Source of the DNA: a virus | Virus record (IMG/VR): IMGVR_UViG_3300042465_005589 | Coordinates: 205,741 to 269,740 of that record | DNA length: 64,000 nucleotides | Strand: one strand, 5' to 3' | Shown: positions 40,338-49,069 of the stretch, in pieces | Layout: every line of letters begins with the position of its first letter | Numbering within the stretch: position 1 is the first letter of the stretch | Made by a program: the position numbers and the translations under genes | The notes under the pieces: model-generated | What the model saw: only the letters and a program-made list of their open reading frames with translations | Told to the model about the DNA's origin: nothing | Database searches by the model: none

Positions 40338-43300
40338 TTAATTAACAAATGTTGTTGTATCAATCCATTTAGTTGTAAACCTATCAAACGCAGACGCACC
40401 TTTCTTTAAACCAAAGTAAAAATGAAACGGAGCCCCAACAGTTACTGAGTCTGGTTCCGGATTATTTTTATCCCAATTTGAAATATTTTCATCTATTTGA
40501 CCGAGATTGTTAACCGCGAATATATAACCTTTATAATAATTAGTTTCAGATGAATTATTTGCCGTACCTCTAAAATATCTTGATGTTGTTTCTATTCTAT
40601 CCATTGATTGATATTTTAACGAAAGAAAACTACCATCACCATTAATTGGGTCTGTATTCCAACCATTATCTTCTTTTCCAAATATTGACGGTTTACTTGA
40701 CAATTCTTCAATTCTCCATTGATAGAATGGAACTGTTTGACTAAACGCATCAAAATAACTAAACCCACAAGGCGAATTGGCTGGTACAGTATTATCAACA
40801 ATCGTTCTTTTTGGTGTAATAAAATCTCTAGTTTGAGTATCCGAACTAAAGAAAATCCCTATAACCGCACTATCCGAAGCAAATCCATTCCAATAAACAG
40901 GATTTTGTTGAGGAAATGGATTATCAGGATAATTTAAAGATTCAAAAGGAGATACCCCAAGTTCTGAATTGATTGAAATCAATTGAGAATAATCACCATC
41001 AACTTTGTATTTAACACGACTAAAATATGCCGTAATATTAGACCCTACTAAAAATTGTAACATTTGGTCAATAAAACTTTTATTTATTAATCGACTAATA
41101 ATCAATAAATTTAATATTTCTGTCACATTACCATACGTAGTTGTCGATAATTTATTTGCAACATACCCATCGTATGCGTCCGACATAACTAATTCTTGTA
41201 AATAAGCACTTCTTGGTCCTAAATCAATTAAAGTTGTTGGAGTTAATAAATAATTAAAATTATCTCCTTGAGCATTACTAAAACTAGAAGATGATGGTCT
41301 ATCTTTACCAATAAAAATACCTGTAGAATCTTTATATGGACTACATCTATAATAAAAATTATTAGTTGGGTGTAACACTAACGTATCTGTACAAAATTCA
41401 CTATTTGGAACATTTGGTTGGTTCCCAAATGGGCTACCATACGTAACGTCATTATGGAAGGAATACGCGTATAAAGTACCATTTATCCAATTATTTGCAA
41501 ATATATGTGACCAAACATTTCTACACGCACCAAGATTAATACTACTTCTAGATATCCACTCAGTTAATAAACCAAAATCTCGAAGTAATGAAACAAAAAC
41601 TGTTGTTACAACAATATAACAACCTCCTTGAAAGATTGTTTCTCCATTATATTCTTCACACCCACCATGATTTATTACAATATTACCATTACCATCATCC
41701 CCATAACACTCTAATGGTACAGACCCACTACAAGTAAATGAATCAATAACACTATTTGTGAAATTTTGAGTATCCCCCGTTAAATCTTGGGATGCTCCTC
41801 CCCCACCTGTAGATGCCGCACTAACAGCTGTATCAATACCCACTAAACCTTCATCAGGAATATCATACATCATAAAAGATGAATTATGTTGTAACGAAAA
41901 TCCATTACAACAAGTTTGTTCAACAGTAGTTGAGGTCGGTAATCTATCCGACCTCATAACCATTCTATTATTATCGTTTGACGTTAATATATAAGTTAAA
42001 GTATTTCCTGTTGTATCATATATTGGTGCAAAATAATTACCTGTCCAATCATAACTATAATTTGTTGGTAGACCAACAGTTAATCTCATATACGCCAACG
42101 ACCCACCTTCAACTATTTCTCCAACATAATAACCTCTATTTGTATTAGTATCTGAACCATTACCATTACTTACAGGGTTATAAGATGTACATTCTGGCGA
42201 GCTAGGATAAGGATATATATTCACCGTTACAGGAGCATTCCATTCCTTTGTAAAATCATTTTGACCAATAACGTTTAAACCATATACACTACTTGCTTGA
42301 GCACCATAAGAAACTGGTAATGGGTCTTCAAGACCATTCGGAGGTGGAGGACAACTTGGTTTATAAGTTAACGCATTGTTATCTAATTTAGAATAATAAC
42401 TAAATAATGGTGATGTAAATGATGAAAATGAAGGGGTGTCCGCTGTAAAATCAAACGTATCGAAATATAATTTTTCCCCAGAATATGAATCTGTCGCTAA
42501 ATTATTTGGTAAATTATTTTCATCGTGACTTACATTCTTAAATTTACCCTGAATTGGATAATTCATTTTATAATTCCCTTCAATAATTAATGATGGGTCA
42601 CTTCCTAAATTTTTACCAAATAAAATATTTAAATCGTATCTAATTTTTACTCTCGGTACATTAGGGTCAACACCTCTATTTAAGATTAAAACACATTGTT
42701 GGTCAGGGTCTTTTAAATAATTTATTGGTTTTTTTAATATCGGAAAATCTTGACTACCATCTTTAGTGTAATCACCAACCCAACAACCCGGAGTTATTTG
42801 ACCTCCACCTGCCCATCTTTGAAGAAACATTTCATTAAATAAAAATCGTTCATTAAGAGAATTAGGTATTGATGTCCCACATTGACCACTAAATTCAGAA
42901 TAAGTCATACCTGTTATAACTTGGAAATACTCCAAATCCATCGGGAATTTATAATAATTATTATAACCATTTGTTGTACCAGTAAATTCCGTTGAACCTG
43001 TTAACATAACATTATAATTAATCTGTACAGGTGTCCCCGCGAGATTAGGGTTAGCATAATAGAAAGAAACCTGAGTCATTCCTGTTGATGTAAATCCACT
43101 AATCGCTTGATTACCATAAGAATTTGTTACACCACTAAATAAATTAATATCTTTGGTTAATGTAGGATTTTGGAATGAAATCATTTGACCAACACTTAAA
43201 CTACTTAAACTATTTTTATCACATAAAATGACTATAGTGTTATCATAATGAAAATTAGTAGTTTGAGTTGGTGGATTATTATCTGGGTCAAATGTCACTT

Positions 43301-45626
43301 TTATTCTATTAACACCACCTCCCGGATTTACGCCAGGTGAGTTATCAAAATATTTCGCTTTTGTATTAAATAAATTTATTCTTTCCGCCAAAGTTAAATT
43401 AGATGAAAATATATAATCATTTTCTTGACTACCATTAAGTTCATAAACTATTTCCTGTACTTTGGGAATACCAACACTATTATCGCTATCACCAGCAGGT
43501 ATTTTACCTGAATATATTGATGTAACAGCATTTTTTATATAAGATTCTACTGAATTACCTGGAATTTTATATAAAGGACTACTAACACCTAACAAAACTA
43601 AAGATGACGATAACGCATTATCCGGTTTAGGGTCAAGATATATATACGGACAAGGAAATTCCTCAGTTGAATCACCTGAAATATCTGAAACGGAAGCCGT
43701 GGCATCTTCACTCACAGTACCTTCAGTACTTGGTGTTTGACCAACAGAACAATCGCATAAATCACAATCCGGATAAGTCAACATAGGCAATGAAATACCT
43801 TTTAAATCCATCTTCCATAATTCCTTTAATATAATAACAAAAGCCGCAATAAGTAATATATAAAGAATAATTTGAAGAAGATACCCAACAATTAAACCTA
43901 ACGCATATGGTACCGTTCCAACAACTAAAATTGCCGTATTAATTATTTGTACAGTATAATAAAGTATTAACGCAGGTATCACTAATATTCTAAGCAACAT
44001 TATTGTAAAATATAATAAGTGCATAGTTATTAATAATCCATACAGTACGGGTCTAAATACCATCATTAAAAATGAGTATAAAATATAAATTATATCAAAT
44101 CTCATATTGGAATCGTTTGTTGGAAATTTGTTGTTTTCACTATTACAACTATCATCTAATATATTTTTAATCCCAATAAATCTATCAGGTGTTATACCTT
44201 TTCTAAATTTATCAACTAACTGAGATACCGTATAAACTTTATTGTATTGCATTACATAAAATTTATCGTCACAATCAATCGCCTCTTGAATCATTTGACG
44301 ACCAATATTTGCACCACTACTATTAGACGTACCTGTATATCCATAATCAGCCCAATCTAAACTAAACGCGTATGATTTCATAGCCAAGTCATACGGTGAA
44401 TTTAATGCTCTATTAGAATCACTCAATGGGTCTGAACCACTACTAGTCCACCCATGTTCTCTAACATTTGGTACAATAAAGTAACCTCTTTTAATTTGTT
44501 CTGATAATGATGGTGACTGGTCCCATTTTACTTTAAAACGACATTTGGCTCTTGTTGGAACACCTTTTTTAGGGTCGTTTGATAAAACTTGTTCACCAAA
44601 TTCATTTGTAATGTAATAATCCAAATTCATTGGGATATCAATTAACCATGTCCCATTTGAATCAATTACTTTACCACCCTCATCTAAATCAAAAGATTCC
44701 AATATTGGTCTACCATATTCATCTTGGAATATTGTTTGACGTATACCTAAAATTTCTCCGGGACCCGTTGTTAAACTACATAAATAACCCGCATTACCCC
44801 TAACTTGACAGGTTCGTTTTAAAGCATCATCATCAGTTGTAGAAACTATGGAACCCATAAAAATAGCTGTAGGATTAATGTCAATCCCTGCTTCAGATGA
44901 CAAATCAAAATCAGTTCTTGTAATCCCTAAATTACATATTTGAGGTTGCCCCCATAAAGGTTCAACTTCAACTGTTCTATTAATTGTAACAATTTGAGGT
45001 AAACTTCTTAAATTTGTCGATGATTTAAATGTAACGCCCGCAACTTGTGATGGTGTTGCAATACCCATTCTTATTAAATCTTGAGGCGATAATGAAAATT
45101 CACCAATATCCGATAAATCAATATCAACAACAATTGTTTGACTACCGGTTGGTAATCCAAATATCATATAATCACCACTTGTATTAGTTACTGTGGAAAA
45201 TTTATAGTACTTATCATAAACTTGGATTAATGTTGGGTCAACTAACACATCTTTTCTAGTGAAAAAAGTTCCTGTTGGTATATGACCACTATGGGATTGT
45301 GTATAAGGTAATAAATTATAACGATATCCGTCATCATTAAGGTCGGAAAGTGATTTATATGGATATAACTCGGAAATTACGGGGTCTAATTCATCAGTAC
45401 TATCTAATGGTACAAATATTGAAACTTTAGCATTTGGGATACCAAAACCATTATTAACACTAACTCTACCAACAAGTACTCCGTAATCAGAGCATTGTCT
45501 AGTGTAAATTTGACTTTGTAATATTTTTAGAGATAATATTTCTAAATACTCAAATTCTTGGTCTATCAAGACATTAAGTGATTTATCAACACCAGGCTCA
45601 GTTCTTATTCTAAATGAATTGGACAT
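40338..45626 (-). CDS. Giant virion structural protein with carboxypeptidase-regulatory-like domain and hydrophobic block
   Basis: The 1762-residue protein begins MSNSFRIRTEPGVDKSLNV. A segment at about 48-170 (GVLVGRVSVNNGFGIPNAKV to GDYMIFGLPTGSQTIVVDI) looks like a transthyretin/carboxypeptidase-regulatory beta sandwich. At about 510-607 a hydrophobic block could form four or five membrane helices (for example ILYSFLMMVFRPVLYGLLI). The remaining 1100 residues are beta-rich with no recognised domain. A late-type box lies upstream and the gene starts the baseplate operon of five proteins. It may be a hub- or fibre-anchoring component that touches the host membrane during DNA injection; this is inference. 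Confidence 0.75.
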   Translation of the reverse strand: MSNSFRIRTEPGVDKSLNVLIDQEFEYLEILSLKILQSQIYTRQCSDYGVLVGRVSVNNGFGIPNAKVSIFVPLDSTDELDPVISELYPYKSLSDLNDDGYRYNLLPYTQSHSGHIPTGTFFTRKDVLVDPTLIQVYDKYYKFSTVTNTSGDYMIFGLPTGSQTIVVDIDLSDIGEFSLSPQDLIRMGIATPSQVAGVTFKSSTNLRSLPQIVTINRTVEVEPLWGQPQICNLGITRTDFDLSSEAGIDINPTAIFMGSIVSTTDDDALKRTCQVRGNAGYLCSLTTGPGEILGIRQTIFQDEYGRPILESFDLDEGGKVIDSNGTWLIDIPMNLDYYITNEFGEQVLSNDPKKGVPTRAKCRFKVKWDQSPSLSEQIKRGYFIVPNVREHGWTSSGSDPLSDSNRALNSPYDLAMKSYAFSLDWADYGYTGTSNSSGANIGRQMIQEAIDCDDKFYVMQYNKVYTVSQLVDKFRKGITPDRFIGIKNILDDSCNSENNKFPTNDSNMRFDIIYILYSFLMMVFRPVLYGLLITMHLLYFTIMLLRILVIPALILYYTVQIINTAILVVGTVPYALGLIVGYLLQIILYILLIAAFVIILKELWKMDLKGISLPMLTYPDCDLCDCSVGQTPSTEGTVSEDATASVSDISGDSTEEFPCPYIYLDPKPDNALSSSLVLLGVSSPLYKIPGNSVESYIKNAVTSIYSGKIPAGDSDNSVGIPKVQEIVYELNGSQENDYIFSSNLTLAERINLFNTKAKYFDNSPGVNPGGGVNRIKVTFDPDNNPPTQTTNFHYDNTIVILCDKNSLSSLSVGQMISFQNPTLTKDINLFSGVTNSYGNQAISGFTSTGMTQVSFYYANPNLAGTPVQINYNVMLTGSTEFTGTTNGYNNYYKFPMDLEYFQVITGMTYSEFSGQCGTSIPNSLNERFLFNEMFLQRWAGGGQITPGCWVGDYTKDGSQDFPILKKPINYLKDPDQQCVLILNRGVDPNVPRVKIRYDLNILFGKNLGSDPSLIIEGNYKMNYPIQGKFKNVSHDENNLPNNLATDSYSGEKLYFDTFDFTADTPSFSSFTSPLFSYYSKLDNNALTYKPSCPPPPNGLEDPLPVSYGAQASSVYGLNVIGQNDFTKEWNAPVTVNIYPYPSSPECTSYNPVSNGNGSDTNTNRGYYVGEIVEGGSLAYMRLTVGLPTNYSYDWTGNYFAPIYDTTGNTLTYILTSNDNNRMVMRSDRLPTSTTVEQTCCNGFSLQHNSSFMMYDIPDEGLVGIDTAVSAASTGGGGASQDLTGDTQNFTNSVIDSFTCSGSVPLECYGDDGNGNIVINHGGCEEYNGETIFQGGCYIVVTTVFVSLLRDFGLLTEWISRSSINLGACRNVWSHIFANNWINGTLYAYSFHNDVTYGSPFGNQPNVPNSEFCTDTLVLHPTNNFYYRCSPYKDSTGIFIGKDRPSSSSFSNAQGDNFNYLLTPTTLIDLGPRSAYLQELVMSDAYDGYVANKLSTTTYGNVTEILNLLIISRLINKSFIDQMLQFLVGSNITAYFSRVKYKVDGDYSQLISINSELGVSPFESLNYPDNPFPQQNPVYWNGFASDSAVIGIFFSSDTQTRDFITPKRTIVDNTVPANSPCGFSYFDAFSQTVPFYQWRIEELSSKPSIFGKEDNGWNTDPINGDGSFLSLKYQSMDRIETTSRYFRGTANNSSETNYYKGYIFAVNNLGQIDENISNWDKNNPEPDSVTVGAPFHFYFGLKKGASAFDRFTTKWIDTTTFVN

Positions 45627-45639
45627 AATAATCTTTTTT

Positions 45640-45647
45640 AATAAATA
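45640..45647 (-). promoter_or_regulatory. TATTTATT late-type box before the giant structural gene
   Basis: On the minus strand TATTTATT ends 13 bases before the ATG at 45626, in a 74-base gene-free gap that otherwise shows only AT-rich sequence. Confidence 0.4.
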
Positions 45648-45700
45648 GTTTATATACTATTTTCAAAAGATAATTCATTATTTAATAAAATAAATTATGA

Positions 45701-46615
45701 TTAAAACTTATATTTCTTAATCTCACTTATCGGATTAACCCCTTTTTCAATAAAATCTTTTAATAATTGATTAATTTTAAGATAAGTAACATTATCAATA
45801 GTAGTATGTGTAGTATTTTTTATTTCAATGTTAACATAATTCACATTATTTGACGATGTTGATTTACCCCCTGAATTTGTAAAAAATATGAACTCATCAC
45901 TATATTCAGTTGAAGTTAAATTAATTAATCTATTTATATTTGTAGGGATATTATAGTCAACATTGTTTTCTTTTTTATTTGCCGGGTCAATTAAAATAGT
46001 CAAATCAATATTAATTTTTTGTTTTTTCAATTCACTTACAACTTGAATAACATTGTATCCTCCAATACTATGTCCAACCATAATAACTTTCCCATTTGGA
46101 TTAAATAACTTGTAGTAATAAATCACACTATAAACATCTTCAGGTGTTAAGTTTTCACTATGTGAACTCACATAAGTTAAAACTTGAGTATCTTTTGTAA
46201 AATTTTTTGATTTAATATATCCCAACCCATTTTCATCACGAGAATTTGTAACGTCAACTTGAGTTTTGTTTTTAGAGATAAAATCCTTAAATGGATTATT
46301 AACCCCTTGTATCACTATAATTAAATTATTTGTAGTTTTTTTAACATGTTCTATGTTATATTTTTTAGTCTCAGATTGTCTATCACTATAAATGTTTGTA
46401 GATTCATACCCAATCAAGGTCATAAAAAAAATACACATTAATGTTGGGAATATTTTAATATTTGTTTTGTTTTTAATAACAATTATTAAATAATGTATAA
46501 AAAATGGTATTCCTATCCAAAGTCTAATATGTAAAATTAAACTAATAACGATAGCTTGAATCCAAGTACCATTATTACCTTTTATAGCGTCTAAAAATTG
46601 TAAAATATAATCCAT
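45701..46615 (-). CDS. Membrane-anchored alpha/beta hydrolase
   Basis: The 304-residue protein has two N-terminal hydrophobic segments (about 19-47 and 54-70). An alpha/beta hydrolase domain follows with the nucleophile elbow GHSIGG (Ser183), a likely acid at Asp210 (LTILIDPANK) and His270 (NTTHTTIDN), all in the expected order. It should be an esterase, lipase or similar enzyme facing the cytoplasm or periplasm. It lies as an apparent insertion between two baseplate genes, and its base use looks as AT-rich as its surroundings. It may modify host lipids, block later infection or aid lysis; none of this is shown by the sequence. Confidence 0.8.
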   Translation of the reverse strand: MDYILQFLDAIKGNNGTWIQAIVISLILHIRLWIGIPFFIHYLIIVIKNKTNIKIFPTLMCIFFMTLIGYESTNIYSDRQSETKKYNIEHVKKTTNNLIIVIQGVNNPFKDFISKNKTQVDVTNSRDENGLGYIKSKNFTKDTQVLTYVSSHSENLTPEDVYSVIYYYKLFNPNGKVIMVGHSIGGYNVIQVVSELKKQKINIDLTILIDPANKKENNVDYNIPTNINRLINLTSTEYSDEFIFFTNSGGKSTSSNNVNYVNIEIKNTTHTTIDNVTYLKINQLLKDFIEKGVNPISEIKKYKF

Positions 46616-46669
46616 ATTATTTTGTTTGATTAATAATAAGGATAATTCAATAAATTTTAAAATAAATTG

Positions 46670-48508
46670 CTAAGAGAAATTAACCGTTTTAATATTTTTA
46701 ACTCTAACATTAATATCTTTGTTTGGATATCTAACTTGATACACTTGTCTTGGTTCGGCAAAAATTGTATCATCAACTAATTCAATTTGTTTAGTTTCCG
46801 AATCAATATATCTTTGTGATGTTTGAGAGGAAGAATATTGACCCCCAACTTTATTAAAAAATGTCATGTCAGAAACAGAAATAACCCCATTTTCACTTTG
46901 AACTAATCTTCTTAATTCTGATACATTAACATTTTCACCCATTTCTTGGTTTGTTGGGTCAAAATAATCAGTAATTATATTAATTATTTGAGATATAATT
47001 GAACCCTGATTTTGTGAATTATCTAACACAACATCAACATTTATTGCTAAATCAATAACATTAGCACTTTCAATTGACACGTAATCATTAATCATTCTAT
47101 AATTTGATAAATAATTCGCCACATTATTTTTTAATGTATTAGAAACTATTTCAGTTAATCTACCTGTTTCGTCATAAGATAACATTTGAACTTTAATCTT
47201 ATTATTTTCTTCAGTTATCGCTACTTTAGCAGGAGCCCCAAATTGAGATGGCATTGTTCTTATTATGGATTCATAATCATTTATTGTAACCGCTCTATTT
47301 TGAGCCGTAAAGTTATATGATACTAAATTTCTAACCTCTTCCGTTGTTGGATAATTAGCCCCACCAATTGCCGCAGTAACATTATTACATCTCAATGAAT
47401 TAACCACAGTTGTATTAACAGAATCTGATGGACCATTTACAAAAAATGAAACTGTACCTATTTGAGTTATAACACCAACACCTAAATTAGTTCCTGAACC
47501 ACCACCAATTCTATACTGAACAAATAAAGTAGTATTAGGTTTTAAAGTACTACCTAACGCAAAGTTATTTGAATATTTATATAAATTTAAAGGTTTTCCG
47601 TCTCGAGCAAATTCTCGTAATTGTTCATCCGCAGATTGTGTTCCACCACCAAAAGTCATTTTAAAAAAACCTTCCGGAGTAAATTCTGTTATAAATTTAG
47701 TTGCGGTAGTTACATATCTACCAACTTTAATACCGGGATTATCAGAAACTTTTGTTGGGTCTTCAATAAAAACTCTATCTTGAGCCAAGGCTTGTACTTC
47801 TAACCATCTGTTATCAACACCTAAAAATTCTTGGTTTGATGGGACATTCGCATATTGAGTACCGTCTTTTAATAATACACTAGTTACACCTAAAACAGTT
47901 TTTTCAGGTAAAAATAATTCAAAAAATGGTTTTACATCATTTGCTGTAATAACTCTTTTAAAAACTTTGGTAATTCCATTAACAACAGTTTCTCGTTTAG
48001 TAATTGTATAATTTAATAATTTATTATTTGAATCAAAATTTGGTATTTTTAATCTATTAGGGAATCCTTCAGCATTTGAAGGCGATGAAAAATCAATATC
48101 ATAAACCGTTTCAAATACTTGACCTGCACCGCTTACTTGAGAACCTCTACGTAGTATACCACAATATCTTAAATCTTCTTTATCACCAAAAGCGGGTACT
48201 GTTATTGAAAAATCAACCAAAGCAACTGATGGTCTTTGACCCGGAACTTTTAATCCATAAGTCTTGGCAATATTAAAAACTGAAGACCTTTGTTGTGCAT
48301 ATTGTAATACAGTTTCCTGAATACTTCTATCAATATTAAATTGAAGGTTATCCGTAACCGCAGCATTTAAATCTAATAATACTGAGAATACACTCGCATC
48401 ATTAAAGTTATCAACTAACTCTGGGTAATAAGTTCTAGTGAAGTTTATTAATTCAGTTCTAATTGATTGGAAGTCTCTCGTAGTATACGATATTTTTTTA
48501 TTAGCCAT
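46670..48508 (-). CDS. gp6: Baseplate wedge protein gp6, baseplate J-like
   Basis: The 612-residue protein matches T4 gp6 in length class (660) and start (SYTTRDFQSIRTELINFTRTYYPEL, then SVLLDLNAAVTDNLQFNIDR), a conserved opening of this family. Another conserved stretch is NRAVTINDYESIIRTMPSQFG. gp6 dimers with gp7 form the inner ring of the baseplate wedge, and with gp25 and gp53 the wedge core. It lies 5 bases after gp25, a classic neighbour pair. Function is well supported. Confidence 0.95.
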   Translation of the reverse strand: MANKKISYTTRDFQSIRTELINFTRTYYPELVDNFNDASVFSVLLDLNAAVTDNLQFNIDRSIQETVLQYAQQRSSVFNIAKTYGLKVPGQRPSVALVDFSITVPAFGDKEDLRYCGILRRGSQVSGAGQVFETVYDIDFSSPSNAEGFPNRLKIPNFDSNNKLLNYTITKRETVVNGITKVFKRVITANDVKPFFELFLPEKTVLGVTSVLLKDGTQYANVPSNQEFLGVDNRWLEVQALAQDRVFIEDPTKVSDNPGIKVGRYVTTATKFITEFTPEGFFKMTFGGGTQSADEQLREFARDGKPLNLYKYSNNFALGSTLKPNTTLFVQYRIGGGSGTNLGVGVITQIGTVSFFVNGPSDSVNTTVVNSLRCNNVTAAIGGANYPTTEEVRNLVSYNFTAQNRAVTINDYESIIRTMPSQFGAPAKVAITEENNKIKVQMLSYDETGRLTEIVSNTLKNNVANYLSNYRMINDYVSIESANVIDLAINVDVVLDNSQNQGSIISQIINIITDYFDPTNQEMGENVNVSELRRLVQSENGVISVSDMTFFNKVGGQYSSSQTSQRYIDSETKQIELVDDTIFAEPRQVYQVRYPNKDINVRVKNIKTVNFS

Positions 48509-48513
48509 ATTCT

Positions 48514-48972
48514 TTAAATATTTAGGATTACAAAATCACTAGCGTTAAACACGTCATTATTTATTTGATAATCTATTTTAACTTTCGCAGTATGTTCTTT
48601 AGTTCCAATACCCGGTACTCTAAAAACACGAGTATCGTATTGGTCAACATAAGTACCTTTATCTTCTTCACCATCAGACGCTGCGGTGATACTTATATTT
48701 TTTATTGTTATTCCCGGTATATATTCTTCAACAGCATCTCTAATTTCCGCATCAATATCTGAAAAGGTTGGACCATCTAATGGTTCAAAAATAAATTCAT
48801 ATAGTCTTGTTCCAAAATCGGGTAAAAAATATCTACTTCCTTTTCTAGTTAATAATAAATGTATTAAATCCGTTCTTGTTTCTTGAGTACTGTCTGTAGA
48901 AAGGTCTAAATACTTCCCATCATAAGAATCCCTAAAAGGGAAATTAATACCATATGTTTTTCCATCTGCCAT
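48514..48972 (-). CDS. gp25: Baseplate wedge protein gp25-like (GPW/gp25 family)
   Basis: The 152-residue protein has the gp25 family pattern: GINFPFRDSYDGKYLDL, then LIHLLLTRKGSRYFLPDFGT, then IRDAVEEYIPGITIKNISI. In T4 gp25 is a wedge core protein that contacts the sheath initiator. I chose the ATG at 48972; a GTG start at 49029 would add an unlikely 19-residue leader (IFYFTLFIRNNYDTIF) lying over a promoter. A late-type box ends 3 bases before this ATG. The gene directly precedes gp6. Confidence 0.92.
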   Translation of the reverse strand: MADGKTYGINFPFRDSYDGKYLDLSTDSTQETRTDLIHLLLTRKGSRYFLPDFGTRLYEFIFEPLDGPTFSDIDAEIRDAVEEYIPGITIKNISITAASDGEEDKGTYVDQYDTRVFRVPGIGTKEHTAKVKIDYQINNDVFNASDFVILNI

Positions 48973-48975
48973 ATC

Positions 48976-48983
48976 TATAAATA
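48976..48983 (-). promoter_or_regulatory. TATTTATA late-type box immediately before gp25
   Basis: On the minus strand TATTTATA ends 3 bases before the ATG at 48972. Leaderless transcription of gp25-gp6 is predicted. Confidence 0.5.
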
Positions 48984-49012
48984 TAGTGTCATAATTATTT
49001 CTTATAAATAGA

Positions 49013-49020
49013 GTAAAATA
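49013..49020 (-). promoter_or_regulatory. Second TATTTATA box upstream of gp25
   Basis: An exact second copy lies 40 bases before the gp25 ATG and directly after the nrdA terminator. Its T-rich edge overlaps the terminator U-tract. Confidence 0.5.
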
Positions 49021-49045
49021 AAAAATCACGACCGAAGTCGTGATT
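49018..49045 (-). terminator. Intrinsic terminator after nrdA
   Basis: A perfect 9-bp stem (49024-49032 with 49037-49045) closes a TTCG-type tetraloop on the minus strand and is followed by a T-run and ATTTTAC. It lies 24 bases after the nrdA stop and separates the replication operon from the baseplate operon. Confidence 0.9.
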
Positions 49046-49069
49046 AATGTTATAATTATTTTATTTTAA

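Noticed and set aside
48514-49029. GTG-started longer gp25
   Set aside because: The 19 extra residues are coded by promoter DNA (late boxes), and the family starts near the ATG at 48972.
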